A stretch of DNA of 64,000 nucleotides from Terriglobia bacterium (lineage in GTDB: Bacteria; Acidobacteriota; Terriglobia; Terriglobales; Acidobacteriaceae), in contig JAIQEU010000009.1 in assembly GCA_020073665.1 (NCBI GenBank), forward strand, positions 124,001 to 188,000, in the 5' to 3' direction. This document shows positions 25,850-34,970 of the stretch, one piece after another. The notes beneath the pieces are model-generated. The model made no database searches. It saw nothing but the letters and a program-made list of their open reading frames with translations, and was not told the origin of the DNA. The translations under genes were made by a program, and so were the position numbers. Each line of letters opens with the position of its first letter. Within the stretch, counting starts at the first letter, position 1.

Positions 25850-26521
25850 TTACTCAGCGCGCTCCAATCTGGCTAGCTCCTGGTGTATTTCCAGCGCCCG
25901 TGTCTTCAGCCTGGACTGCTCCGCAGGTGAGGCCGACTTGTAACGTTGTTGGAGCGCACGCGCCTCCGCTAGTAATGCTGAATATTGGGAAGAACCTTGA
26001 ACTTGCCTGAGCTTTTGATTGAACCTGTCGATGACGGCCTGTACCCGAGCGTTTTCAGCTTCTAGTGTGGAAGCCTGCTTTTTTTGAAACTGTGTTTTTA
26101 CTTCCTCGAAACTCAAGCTCGGCTTATGCCCTGCAAGCCCCGGACGAGCGCCCCATTCCTTGAGCCGCTGTTGAATAAAGGCAGCCTTGCTCATGCTTTG
26201 CCCTCGGTAACGGACGACGGCTGCATCCGCCAGTGCACGAAATTGAGCGTGCGACATGTGTTCAACATCGGCGTTCGCTAGCAGCGACGGACTCAGCGGA
26301 GTTCCTGGATTGGCTTTCGGTGACTGAAGCAGCGTCCCAGTGCTCTGTCCCGAAAGCATGCCAGAAGCGGGCTTCGCAGGAGCCGGCGATGTGGTCGCCA
26401 CTTTTTGTTTCGGCGGGGGCGCAGTCTTGGTTGTTTGTGCACCAGCAGCGACCGAACACGCGATCAGCACCGCTGTGACTGCGCCAGCCTTCCACATCCC
26501 TGCAAGATTTCGGCGATGCAT
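25850..26521 (-). CDS. Secreted Pro/Ala-rich protein with C-terminal coiled coil
   Basis: 223 residues from the ATG at 26521, which follows AAGGAGG. A signal peptide (SVAAGAQ) and a Pro/Lys/Thr-rich linker lead to a long helical region (about 125-223: FEEVKTQFQKKQASTLEAENARVQAVIDRF..LARLERAE), likely coiled coil. A longer frame to 26770 overlaps the next gene and is rejected. Its product could act as a periplasmic spacer. No family recognised. Confidence 0.75.
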   Translation of the reverse strand: MHRRNLAGMWKAGAVTAVLIACSVAAGAQTTKTAPPPKQKVATTSPAPAKPASGMLSGQSTGTLLQSPKANPGTPLSPSLLANADVEHMSHAQFRALADAAVVRYRGQSMSKAAFIQQRLKEWGARPGLAGHKPSLSFEEVKTQFQKKQASTLEAENARVQAVIDRFNQKLRQVQGSSQYSALLAEARALQQRYKSASPAEQSRLKTRALEIHQELARLERAE

Positions 26522-26571
26522 AGATCCTCCTTGGCCATTCGCGAGAGCACGCTTACCCTGTCGAAGTCGTC

Positions 26572-27498
26572 TCATTTCCAGGGGACTCCCTTCGGCCCGG
26601 TGATATGGAGAGAAACGTGGTACTGGATATTGCAGACCGTACTCCAGTCGACCCGTACTTGTCCCGGGGTGGAAACACTGGGAAGGTCCTCGTTGACCAA
26701 AGACTGATTGCAACCCGAGGCAGAGGTGTAGATCCCGTTCTCGCCCCACACCGAGTTGTCGAACGCCCATCCGTTCTGCAGCGTGAAGGTAAAAAAGTCC
26801 TGACCGCTCTGTGTGCCCTGGTTGGGCGCGAGGGGAATGAACAGCGCGTGCGCACCGTACAAACTCGGAGTCGGAACAACGTTGTTCGGAATACTCAGTT
26901 GTGAAGAATCGGACCAGTTATTACAGAGATTGCTGTCGGCCGTTTTAGAACAGGATTTCAACGTTACATCGGCCATCGGCAAGATCTGCAGGTCTGGCGT
27001 GGCTTTGAAGTGAACTACAAAGGGATCACTCTTCACTCCATCGTTTCGCCATACTTCCAGGGTTGCAATGCCATCCATCACTCCGGAAATGTCGGGAGGA
27101 ATCTGACCGAACACGTGACTGTCGGCCCATCCCAGCACGGTAGTCTGGCGTTCTACGTAAGGTTGCCGGTAGCCCGGATAGCCCAAACGGATGATCGTGA
27201 CAGCTACTTTGTTCCCAATCTTCAGCACGATTGAGCCGGGCTGGCCGTCGGGAGAATTGAAGTTCGTACCCTGCAAAACGAACTTTCCTCCTGGAGTGAA
27301 TACCGAGGTGATGTCGAAACCCTGAATGACCGGCTTCGCTTGCGGACAGACCGCAATCGAGCACAAGACCACGTGAGCCGAGCTTGCGCTGAGCACACCC
27401 TGCGCACTCGCGACTTCGTTCAGCAGAGATATCGCCAAGGCTAGGAGAGCCGACGCTAGGCCAAGTCTTACGAGTGTTCTTGTGATTCGTGTTTGCAT
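26572..27498 (-). CDS. Secreted family protein 5 (short member, IPT/TIG-like)
   Basis: 308 residues with a signal peptide ending VASAQG. The IPT-like core KPVIQGFDITSVFTPGGKFVLQGTNF corresponds to the AVFTP..Y.I.GC.FG core of the other members. The C-terminus (VRVDWSTVCNIQYHVSLHITGPKGVPW) matches their V.W...C....Y.V...GPRGV ending. It lacks the long N-terminal extension of the others. GAGAGG precedes the ATG. Part of the five-member family on both sides of the regulator; role unknown. Confidence 0.8.
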   Translation of the reverse strand: MQTRITRTLVRLGLASALLALAISLLNEVASAQGVLSASSAHVVLCSIAVCPQAKPVIQGFDITSVFTPGGKFVLQGTNFNSPDGQPGSIVLKIGNKVAVTIIRLGYPGYRQPYVERQTTVLGWADSHVFGQIPPDISGVMDGIATLEVWRNDGVKSDPFVVHFKATPDLQILPMADVTLKSCSKTADSNLCNNWSDSSQLSIPNNVVPTPSLYGAHALFIPLAPNQGTQSGQDFFTFTLQNGWAFDNSVWGENGIYTSASGCNQSLVNEDLPSVSTPGQVRVDWSTVCNIQYHVSLHITGPKGVPWK

Positions 27499-27613
27499 TC
27501 GTACCTCTCGTCTTGCTTCATCAATCTCGCGCGTTGGGCGTTCAATTCATTTTCGGCAATGCCGGCGGCGGAAACATTCTGTACCTGCTTGTTTGCATGG
27601 TCGTATCTCCTGG
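27499..27613 (-). pseudogene. Vestigial LTNDDVI-module fragment and duplicated start
   Basis: In one minus-strand frame this gap reads ..QNVSAAGIAENELNAQRARL.., matching the end of the LTNDDVI module (LNAAGVTENELNAML in the gene at 24717). It is out of frame with the following gene. A ribosome-binding site plus ATGCAAACA near the start of the gap resembles the true start (TACGAATGCAAACA) of the gene at 26572. This suggests a gene fused to the module that was disrupted, with translation restarting downstream. Confidence 0.5.
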
Positions 27614-30127
27614 CTAGTGAAGGTTCGAGGGCCACGGGTCATTCACTCCACGAGGACCCACGACCCAGATGCCCAAGCTGTATTCCGACATGTAGTCGTC
27701 CCACCCCTGAGTACCTGCGAAGATTTGCCAATTCAGGTAGTCAACTTCGTAGTCCACACGAATTCCTTTGGAATCGAACTGAACGTTCCAACTGCCCCAA
27801 CGGCCGTAGTCCCACTTACTCCAGTGCGGCGGCGGGCTTTGCTGATACTGCGCGATTTGATCGGAATACTGGTGCTGTACGTCCCAGAGGACAAAACCCG
27901 GCAGCATCTTGGTGAAGTCGTAGGTGTCGTAGCCGGTAGCGAAAAGTTTTGGGGCACCGCGTGCAATGTCTACAGATGCGCTTTTCGCGGGATACGGCGA
28001 GAAGTACGTTATCCCGTTATTCAGCGACAACCCTTCACCTAGAGCGATGATGCTCTGTGGAACTTGGTTGAGAAAGAGTGGGTTCTGCGTATCACGAACG
28101 GCGACGAACTTGAATCCGCTGATGTGAGAAGTAACACCGTCCGCACGTTGAATTACCAGCGTCACATTGTTGTTGTCGAGTTCACCAGTGATGTTGGGGT
28201 TGAGGTGCAGGTAGAGCGCTCCCTCACTCCATCCGCCCGGATCAACGGTGAAGAACATCTGGCTGGAATCGTTAAATGCTCCAAAGAGGTGAACCGTCCC
28301 TGCCGTTGATCCGAAGTTGCATCCCTGTATGACATAGGCGTTGTACTGAGGGTCAGGGGAGAACGACGCGCCGCCGGTTGTGTTGTTGACCCAGCCGACG
28401 CCCGGCGGTCCTTGCATGCACACTTTTGTATGTAAGCCGGCAGGCAAGGCGCCGTATTTTGACGCCGACGCACCGTTTGAAACAGGATTCACGTTAATAA
28501 CCGAGTTTTGTTTCGCGCTCACTGCGGGCAGGCTGGAGTTCAGGGCGACTGTTGGCGCCGGCTTGGTGCTCAGGCTTTCAACTGTGGCGGGCCCGGACGA
28601 AGTAACCGGCTGCCGCGGCACATACAAACGTTTCTGCTGCTCTAAGGCCGCGTAAACGGCTAACGGAAGGCCGGTAGCCGAGACATTGGGATTTCTAAGC
28701 TTTCGACCCACCCTGATTGCTTTCGCGCTCTGCAAAGCCCGCGAATCAGCGCCCGGTTCTCCATCTCGAAGCCCTGATTTCTTTACAGCTGGCGGTAGTG
28801 GTTGCGGATTAAGATCGTCGGCGGCAATATTCTCGGGACTCGGTGCGGTTTCGGTCAGTTGTCGAGACGGGGTCTGACTGCATTGGTTATGGCAAGTCTT
28901 TCCGCACTTGGTGGCTTGAGCGGGATCCGTCGAGCTTAGGCAATTGGCGACGCAGGCCTTCTCGCAGTCCTCCACGTTAGTCGAGGTCGTCCCTCCCCTG
29001 CTCGACGGACCTGCGGCGCATGGGCGAACACTTCCGTCGCCCATCGCGTTCAGAACCTTTTCGCTGACGTGTGCCTGCTGCAAAGCGCGGCAGCCGGAAG
29101 GTGAGAAATCAAAGGTGCGATGAGACGAGTGGACCGACGAGACGATCACCGATTCCGGGATACCGCCCTTGAGCATTTTGATCACGTCGGCGTTGGTCAG
29201 CCTCTGACCGGGCGGCAGTGGCTGCGGATTCAGTTCCACCTTGCTTCCCGCGCTCTGGCTTCCTCCACCTTGCCCCGGCATAGTCTGACGATTCCCCATG
29301 AGTCCACCAGGCGCGGCCTGCGTTTGCGCACTTGGTGGCGCATCGGCCGCGAGCATCCCCTGCTGAGGCGTGCTGGAAAGCATTCCCGGCTGCGCGCCAG
29401 GAGAACCCGACTGAGCTCCAGGGCTACTGCTGCCGAGAAGGCGCGCGGACGGTTGCATCGCAAAGTTCACGTCATACGCCATGTTTTGGCAGGATCCCCA
29501 GTGCGCGGTCAGGTCGGCTACCGTGGAAGGAGTGACTGACGGCAGCATGTTGCACTGCCCGTTGATGATTTTGATAGGGCCAAGGATCGCAATTTTGGGC
29601 GCTGCAACCGGCGAGAACGCCAACGGCTGAGTGACGGTGAGCTTAACTTGGAGATCCGGGCCCACGGGCACGTGGTCATATCCATAGGTGCACACGTCGT
29701 ACACGTTCACCTTGCCCCCGGACAGGAACGCTTTCACCTGGCCCACGTATTTGAAGTTGTTGCTGAGGGTTGCCATTGGCGTGTACGCCTGCAAGGAACT
29801 TCCGACGCTTACCGTGATCGCCAGCCCGCTGCAACTGGAAGCTGGAATGTGTGAGATGGAGTTCGCGTCCCAATACACGAAGCCTTCGACGGTGCCGGCG
29901 CCAGGTGTCTGCAGAATCGGCTGCGGCGCTTTTGTGCCGGGGAGCTGTTGTTGCCGTTGCTGCTGGGCTGGCGCCGGACGCTGCGGGCCTGGCGCGGTGA
30001 TGTTGCGGTTCGGAGCAGGCATGGTCTGTGATACGGACTGCGCCGCAACACTTCCGCCCGACAGTAGCACCGCTGCGCTCAGACTCACTGCTCCAAGAGC
30101 CCTCAGGCATGCATTGGCTCGGCTCAT
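27614..30127 (-). CDS. Secreted family protein 1 (largest member, modular)
   Basis: 837 residues from the ATG at 30127 after AAGGAGAAGC. Signal peptide, a Gln/Pro-rich linker, a domain with SVGSSLQAYTPMAT, and the LTNADVIKMLKGGIPESVIV module (near 310-365, after NPQPLPPG). A Cys-rich segment follows (DCEKACVANCLS..KCGKTCHNQC). The C-terminal family unit has FSPDPQYNAYVIQGCNFGS, LNPNITGELDNNNVTLVIQ, FKFVAVRD and the ending YSLGIWVVGPRGVNDP. NPQPLPP occurs twice. It probably sits outside the inner membrane. It is co-directional with, and 296 nt downstream of, the regulator gene. Confidence 0.85.
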   Translation of the reverse strand: MSRANACLRALGAVSLSAAVLLSGGSVAAQSVSQTMPAPNRNITAPGPQRPAPAQQQRQQQLPGTKAPQPILQTPGAGTVEGFVYWDANSISHIPASSCSGLAITVSVGSSLQAYTPMATLSNNFKYVGQVKAFLSGGKVNVYDVCTYGYDHVPVGPDLQVKLTVTQPLAFSPVAAPKIAILGPIKIINGQCNMLPSVTPSTVADLTAHWGSCQNMAYDVNFAMQPSARLLGSSSPGAQSGSPGAQPGMLSSTPQQGMLAADAPPSAQTQAAPGGLMGNRQTMPGQGGGSQSAGSKVELNPQPLPPGQRLTNADVIKMLKGGIPESVIVSSVHSSHRTFDFSPSGCRALQQAHVSEKVLNAMGDGSVRPCAAGPSSRGGTTSTNVEDCEKACVANCLSSTDPAQATKCGKTCHNQCSQTPSRQLTETAPSPENIAADDLNPQPLPPAVKKSGLRDGEPGADSRALQSAKAIRVGRKLRNPNVSATGLPLAVYAALEQQKRLYVPRQPVTSSGPATVESLSTKPAPTVALNSSLPAVSAKQNSVINVNPVSNGASASKYGALPAGLHTKVCMQGPPGVGWVNNTTGGASFSPDPQYNAYVIQGCNFGSTAGTVHLFGAFNDSSQMFFTVDPGGWSEGALYLHLNPNITGELDNNNVTLVIQRADGVTSHISGFKFVAVRDTQNPLFLNQVPQSIIALGEGLSLNNGITYFSPYPAKSASVDIARGAPKLFATGYDTYDFTKMLPGFVLWDVQHQYSDQIAQYQQSPPPHWSKWDYGRWGSWNVQFDSKGIRVDYEVDYLNWQIFAGTQGWDDYMSEYSLGIWVVGPRGVNDPWPSNLH

Positions 30128-30316
30128 TGCTTCTTCTCCTTCTTCCTTTCCCAATCTGTCCTGGGCACTTACTTCGTCATCACCGCCAGCCTGTTTCCTG
30201 GAGGTCCGGTGAAGCGATCGAAACCTTGCGTCGCGATGGGATCTGTCGCGATGTCATGTGCGTGGAATACTGCGGCGAGGTCGCAGGGTCAAAGGAACTA
30301 CAAGTGAAATGGAACT

Positions 30317-30349
30317 GACTTGCTAAGTCGCAGAAAATGAATGAGTTGC
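30317..30349. promoter_or_regulatory. Candidate operator shared with the regulator promoter
   Basis: Contains the palindrome GACTT-GCT-AAGTC (30317-30329) and AAATGAATGAGTTGCG (30335-30349). The region between the divergent regulator and the plus-strand arm has GAATGAATGACTTAGC (33385-33400); GACTTAGC is the exact reverse complement of GCTAAGTC here. This fits a binding site of the winged-helix protein encoded at 30424, but that is inference. The rest of the 296-nt gap shows nothing else. Confidence 0.4.
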
Positions 30350-30423
30350 GAGGTTAGGTGACCCGTGCGGCTATGCCAGAAAAACACGCGCAAGGCGGGG
30401 TGACGTTCGAAAGTGAGGGGAAA

Positions 30424-33312
30424 CTAGCGCACCGGTTGATTCTCAGCGACAACGTTACTTCTGCTGGATAATGCCTCCTGAGCATGGCGAGCGAGGAGTT
30501 CCAACCCATGCTCATGTGCTTCCGAGGCAAGCGCCGTTAGTAGTGCCCGGCCTGCAGAGGCGTTGGTCTTGATTTGCAACTGGGCGAAAACCAGGCGGGC
30601 TTCGGTTTCAAGATTGTAGTAGCCAAGTTTCTTGGCCGTCGCTATCGTCGCTTTCAACTGTCGCTGTGCTGCGGAAAAAGCGGCTGAGCTGGAGCCCGCG
30701 CTCGCCATTTCAAGCCGAGCTTTCTGAATGGCCGTAGGGAGTTTCAGGGCCGGATCCGAGCTCGCGCTGCTGAATTGCACCGCGCGCTCCAAGGCGCCGC
30801 GGGCATCATCGGACTTCCCCTGCAGCAACAATGCGCGGCTCAGCTGGGTATAAGCACTGGCCGAGTCGGGGTCCCCTTTTTCTTTTTCAAACTCCACGAG
30901 GGCAGTTCTAAGCAGGCTCTCTGCGCGCTCTGGGTGACCTTCTTCGATCGACAAAACGGCCAGCTCGACCCGGCCCTCGGCGACGAGATCGGCCTGTCCC
31001 ATCCTTTCGCGCATGGCCAGCGCCTGCTCGAACTGCGCGCGCGCCCCGGTAAGGTCGCCTTCTGCTTCCAGCGCTTCGCCTAACTCGATCATCGCGCCAG
31101 TCAGATACTGGTAACTTCCCTGGGAAGGGCGCATCGAGTCGATGGCCTGCTGAGCATGCAGCTTCGCATCCTTCAACTTCCCCTGAGTGAGTTCGAGGTC
31201 TGCGATTCTCGAAAGCGCGTAGCCGGGTTCGCCGCGATCCACCGCCGAGATGAGGTCCAGCGCCTCCTGATAAGTCTTTTCGGCGCCCGGCAAGTTGCCC
31301 TCGAGATAGAGGATGTCGGCGATGTTGGCGACCGCCGTAGGGGTGTTGTTCCTATCTCCACACTGCTCGAAGTGGGTCTTAGCTTGCTGGTACAACTGCA
31401 AGGCGCGGTCCAGTTTGCCCTCGTTGGCGTAGTCGATTGCCATGTTGTTCAACACTGCACCGGTCTTGGCGTGTTCACCGAGTCCATTCAGCAAACTGAG
31501 GGCACGCTCGTAAGTTGCGATTGCCAGTTCGTAATGCCCCTCGGAGCCTTGGCGATCAGCGATCAAGCGGACGGCATCTGCTGCGCCAGCCCGGTTTCCG
31601 GTGGAGAGAAAAATGTTGTACGCGTCCTCACATACAGGCACCGCCTGTTCTGGCTGATCACCCCACAGAAGATTCATGCATTCTTCCCGCCTCGCGAGCG
31701 CATAGACAGGCGTCTTGCCTTGCGTCATCGCCTTCCGAAGGGCCTCGCGGACGAGCGCGAGCGAGGCTGGTTTGTTGATCTTGATGGCCCGCGATTCCGC
31801 AAGGTCAAGGCGCGGGTCAGTCGAAGCTGGCGACGGCAGAGCACGAAGCTGATGAACAAGTTCAAGTGCTTGGCTGGCGTTACCGCTCAATGTGGCGGCG
31901 TGGGCGAATCGCAACCCGTATTCGACGTTGTCGGGAAACAACTCGTAAAGCGCGTGATACACCGACGCGGCCTGCTCCTGGTCCCCGACACTCTCGTCGT
32001 ATTCGCCCTCAACCAGCATGCGGTCGGCGCGCGGCAGGTCGCTCGCAAGGTCCAGAGCTTTCTTGGCTTCTTCTCTATGTTTCTGCTCGTACCCCAGCTG
32101 GGACCACGCACGCGCCAGCATCGCATGGCCAAGCGAAAACTTCGGGTCGGCTTTCGTTGCTTGTTGCAGAAGGTCTTTCGCGGCGAGCGCATCAAATTGG
32201 CGCAGCTTTGCAAGGCCCAGCGCATAGAAACGCGCGGCATCGGGATCTATAGGCAGAGACGCGAGGATGCCTGCTTCCTCCGTGTCTTCCAGCGGCGGCA
32301 CTCCGAGGCGTTCACGCAGCTTCGCGCCTACGCGCGAAACCAGGCGAAACAAATCCTGTGCGCTGCCGATTTCGGCAATCTCTGAAAAAATCTCGCCCGT
32401 CCGGGCATCTTGCATGCGAATGTCCAGCCGTATCTGGCCGCGGCCGCGGTTGCCGATCGTCGTATAAGAGCCGAGAACCAAAAGGTCACTGCTCAATGCA
32501 TTTCCGATGCGCGCTGTCGTCCCCTGATCCAGAGTGTCGGTTTGTGACCAGGGCGAAGCAATGCGCAAGTTTGCGACATCTTCGCCAGAAACTAGGCGAA
32601 GCTTTTCGCCACCAGACAACTCGGTACTCAGCATTTCGGAGAGGGCAGTGGCCAGCCACGCGTCTTCGGCTTTTCCGGAAAGACTATGAAAGCCCAGAAC
32701 AGCAACTGATTTGCGGATCTGCACTGGAGCAAGGCTGCCAGGTGATTGATTAGAGCCGAAAATCCCGTTTCGTTTGTAGTGCCACAACAGCGATCCGGCC
32801 ACGATCAGCACTAAAACCGCAACAGCCGAAGCAGCATATATAAGGATCCTTCTATGCCTGGGGCCAGGCGGAGCTTGTCGTGCAGAAACAGTTTCTCCTG
32901 CCGCCGGCTGAACTTCCTTTACTGGCGCCGCTACCACGGGCCGCGGCTCGATGGTGGCCGTTTCCGGTTTGCGATCGTTTGAAACCGGTGCTATGAAGCG
33001 GTATCCGCGGCGGGGAACTGTCTCGATGAAGCGGGGATTATCGGAGTCGTCGTCGATGGCGGCGCGCAGCTTCTTGAGGATGACATTGAGGCTTCCATCG
33101 AAATCAACGTAAGTGCCTTCCGGCCAGAGTTTCTGCCGCAACTCATCGCGGGTGACGATCTCGCCCGGACGCTCCACAAGAAGAAGGAGGACTCGGAAAG
33201 GTTGGTCCTGAATCTTGATGCGCACACCATTGCGCATCAGCGTGCCGCCGGCAGCATCTGCCTCAAACAACCCAAAACGAAAGATATTTGCGAACGCTAC
33301 CCCGCGTTCCAT
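30424..33312 (-). CDS. CadC-type winged-helix regulator with TPR repeats
   Basis: 962 residues. The N-terminal OmpR/CadC DNA-binding domain (10-110) has LLLLVERPGEIVTRDELRQKLWP and FIETVPRRGYRFIAPV. A transmembrane helix (155-177) follows, then a FlgO/TolB-like segment (KSVAVLGFHSLSG..LATALSEMLSTELSG) and more than ten TPR-like repeats to about 920 (for example AVLNNMAIDYANEGKLDRALQLYQQA). This membrane-integrated one-component architecture is common in Acidobacteriota. It lies at the head of the minus arm and is divergent from the plus arm of the secreted family, so it is the likely regulator of the locus. The start codon lacks a clear ribosome-binding site. Confidence 0.9.
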   Translation of the reverse strand: MERGVAFANIFRFGLFEADAAGGTLMRNGVRIKIQDQPFRVLLLLVERPGEIVTRDELRQKLWPEGTYVDFDGSLNVILKKLRAAIDDDSDNPRFIETVPRRGYRFIAPVSNDRKPETATIEPRPVVAAPVKEVQPAAGETVSARQAPPGPRHRRILIYAASAVAVLVLIVAGSLLWHYKRNGIFGSNQSPGSLAPVQIRKSVAVLGFHSLSGKAEDAWLATALSEMLSTELSGGEKLRLVSGEDVANLRIASPWSQTDTLDQGTTARIGNALSSDLLVLGSYTTIGNRGRGQIRLDIRMQDARTGEIFSEIAEIGSAQDLFRLVSRVGAKLRERLGVPPLEDTEEAGILASLPIDPDAARFYALGLAKLRQFDALAAKDLLQQATKADPKFSLGHAMLARAWSQLGYEQKHREEAKKALDLASDLPRADRMLVEGEYDESVGDQEQAASVYHALYELFPDNVEYGLRFAHAATLSGNASQALELVHQLRALPSPASTDPRLDLAESRAIKINKPASLALVREALRKAMTQGKTPVYALARREECMNLLWGDQPEQAVPVCEDAYNIFLSTGNRAGAADAVRLIADRQGSEGHYELAIATYERALSLLNGLGEHAKTGAVLNNMAIDYANEGKLDRALQLYQQAKTHFEQCGDRNNTPTAVANIADILYLEGNLPGAEKTYQEALDLISAVDRGEPGYALSRIADLELTQGKLKDAKLHAQQAIDSMRPSQGSYQYLTGAMIELGEALEAEGDLTGARAQFEQALAMRERMGQADLVAEGRVELAVLSIEEGHPERAESLLRTALVEFEKEKGDPDSASAYTQLSRALLLQGKSDDARGALERAVQFSSASSDPALKLPTAIQKARLEMASAGSSSAAFSAAQRQLKATIATAKKLGYYNLETEARLVFAQLQIKTNASAGRALLTALASEAHEHGLELLARHAQEALSSRSNVVAENQPVR

Positions 33313-33384
33313 GGAGGGTCCAGGAATGTGACTGCATCATAGCATGGCGATTTTGACACGTCAGCAACACTCGTAATTCTTCCG

Positions 33385-33407
33385 GAATGAATGACTTAGC
33401 TGGTCAT
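33385..33407. promoter_or_regulatory. Candidate operator in the divergent promoter region
   Basis: GAATGAATGACTTAGC followed by TGGTCAT; ATGAC (33391-33395) and GTCAT (33403-33407) form an inverted repeat with a 7-nt spacer. It lies between the start codons of the regulator (33312) and of the secreted protein at 33505. It shares two words with the site at 30317-30349. No clear sigma70 boxes were identified. Confidence 0.4.
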
Positions 33408-33504
33408 AAATGAATCATGCGCAGTTCCTTTGACCCGGTGCGCTTAGGGGTTTATTTCCGAACTTGCAGGTCGGCCTTAAGTCGCCGCCGCAAAGGAGCA
33501 TCCC

Positions 33505-34911
33505 ATGGCCAGACGTGGCGCCAAATTGTCTGGGATCGTCATTTTGACCGCGATCTTCGCAACCCCAAATCTGCATTCGCAATTGTTGAGCGAATCCCGA
33601 AAGGCCACGATCCAGGAGGGGGCCGCCTTCCGCTGGAAGTTGCAACCGGAGCTCGTACAGAAGCTTTCACGAAACGTGGTCGCCGGGCCGAAGATTTCCT
33701 TCCCGATGTTGCACGGGCCCGACCCCAAGATCGCGGCTTCTGCCAGGCGGAACCGGCAAATTGTCGAGCAGGGAACCCCGTCATCTCCGGTGGAGCCCGG
33801 CGGCAGGGGACCGCTTTTGCAGCAGTCGACGACACTTCTGTCCGGGTCTTCCGCAGGCGATGTCGGGCCGCGACATGTCGAATCCGCGGCCGCTGGCGGA
33901 TCCATCTCGCCCAACATGGCTCAACCGGCGCAGGCAAAGCCGAACGGGACGGGTTCAAGCATGACCAAGATGGGCATGGCGCCTCGCCCTTTGCCATGCA
34001 TGCGTCCTGTGATTAGTGACGTGAACGGCGCGAACGGCGTCACAACCGTCATCTTCCTCGAGCCCGGAAAGAATTACGTAATTCACGGCTGCGGTTTCGG
34101 AGCCGTTCAGGGGGAGGCGTATCTCATCGGAGTGAAGTATCAGAGCTCCACTTCCGGTTCGACGCGCAGCCCGCGCAGCGTCCTCCATCCGGACTGGATC
34201 AAGCTAGTGCCCGCGCTCGGGGCTGATCCACATCAAAAGCAGGCCTGGACCGATACAGAAATTCAACTTGTTGTTGATCCAAACGCCAGCGGGTTCTATG
34301 ACAACTACTGGTCAGCGGATGTCGTGGTGTTTCCGGCCGGCGGCAAGCCGAAAATTCAGTCTATTGACGGCTTTGGTTTCTGGGCGGCCCGTCAGGAGCA
34401 GACATTACCATCGCTTCCGCTTCCCGCTTCTGGATCGCTGAATCCGAAACAGCCCAGCCCGATTTCGATGGGTTCAACTGCCTGGTTCACGCCTGCTCAA
34501 GTCAGCGACAGCGCCGGACACTTCGTTGCCGCGAATCTGCTCAGTCCGTCCGCGGCATCGTTGGTGCTGCCGGGCCACACCTTCGCCGTCGTTCGCGATG
34601 ACAACTCCGGCACATTTGCAGGCCGGCAAGACGTCCTTTCGCTCGTACCCTCGTTGCTCAATCTGGCGATTGGGTTTCAGGTTTCACACATTCAGTTGTT
34701 CAACTCCAGCCTCTCGCCTAGTTCGTGCGTTATGGGATCGAACTTCGCCACCAGCGGGAACTGGAACACTGCATCCGGCGGCCAGGATCAGGTCCTTGTT
34801 TCCTGGCAAGAACAGAGCTGCGGAACGAATGGAATCTCTGCCTATGCGATTGACATAACAGTGGCCGGTCCGCGAGGCGTCAGTCCGCAATATGCGGCGG
34901 CGAGCAACTGA
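33505..34911 (+). CDS. Secreted family protein 2
   Basis: 468 residues; signal peptide (MARRGAKLSGIVILTAIFATPNLHSQ), then a low-complexity stretch. The family core follows: CMRPVISDVNGANG, NYVIHGCGFGAVQGEAYLIG, WTDTEIQLVVDP, and the terminal unit GNWNTASGGQDQVLVSWQEQSCG..YAIDITVAGPRGVSP. AAAGGAG lies before the ATG at 33505. First gene of the plus arm. IPT/TIG-like folds often occur in cell-surface proteins; no catalytic motif is visible. Confidence 0.85.
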   Translation: MARRGAKLSGIVILTAIFATPNLHSQLLSESRKATIQEGAAFRWKLQPELVQKLSRNVVAGPKISFPMLHGPDPKIAASARRNRQIVEQGTPSSPVEPGGRGPLLQQSTTLLSGSSAGDVGPRHVESAAAGGSISPNMAQPAQAKPNGTGSSMTKMGMAPRPLPCMRPVISDVNGANGVTTVIFLEPGKNYVIHGCGFGAVQGEAYLIGVKYQSSTSGSTRSPRSVLHPDWIKLVPALGADPHQKQAWTDTEIQLVVDPNASGFYDNYWSADVVVFPAGGKPKIQSIDGFGFWAARQEQTLPSLPLPASGSLNPKQPSPISMGSTAWFTPAQVSDSAGHFVAANLLSPSAASLVLPGHTFAVVRDDNSGTFAGRQDVLSLVPSLLNLAIGFQVSHIQLFNSSLSPSSCVMGSNFATSGNWNTASGGQDQVLVSWQEQSCGTNGISAYAIDITVAGPRGVSPQYAAASN

Positions 34912-34970
34912 CAGCAACAGACGGTCGAATCGAAGTTGAAGAGATTGGGGCGCGAGTAGCGATTGAAAGT

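Noticed and set aside
31156-32385. Plus-strand open frame of 409 codons inside the regulator gene
   Set aside because: Lies wholly opposite the TPR region of the minus-strand regulator; no domain and no start signal.
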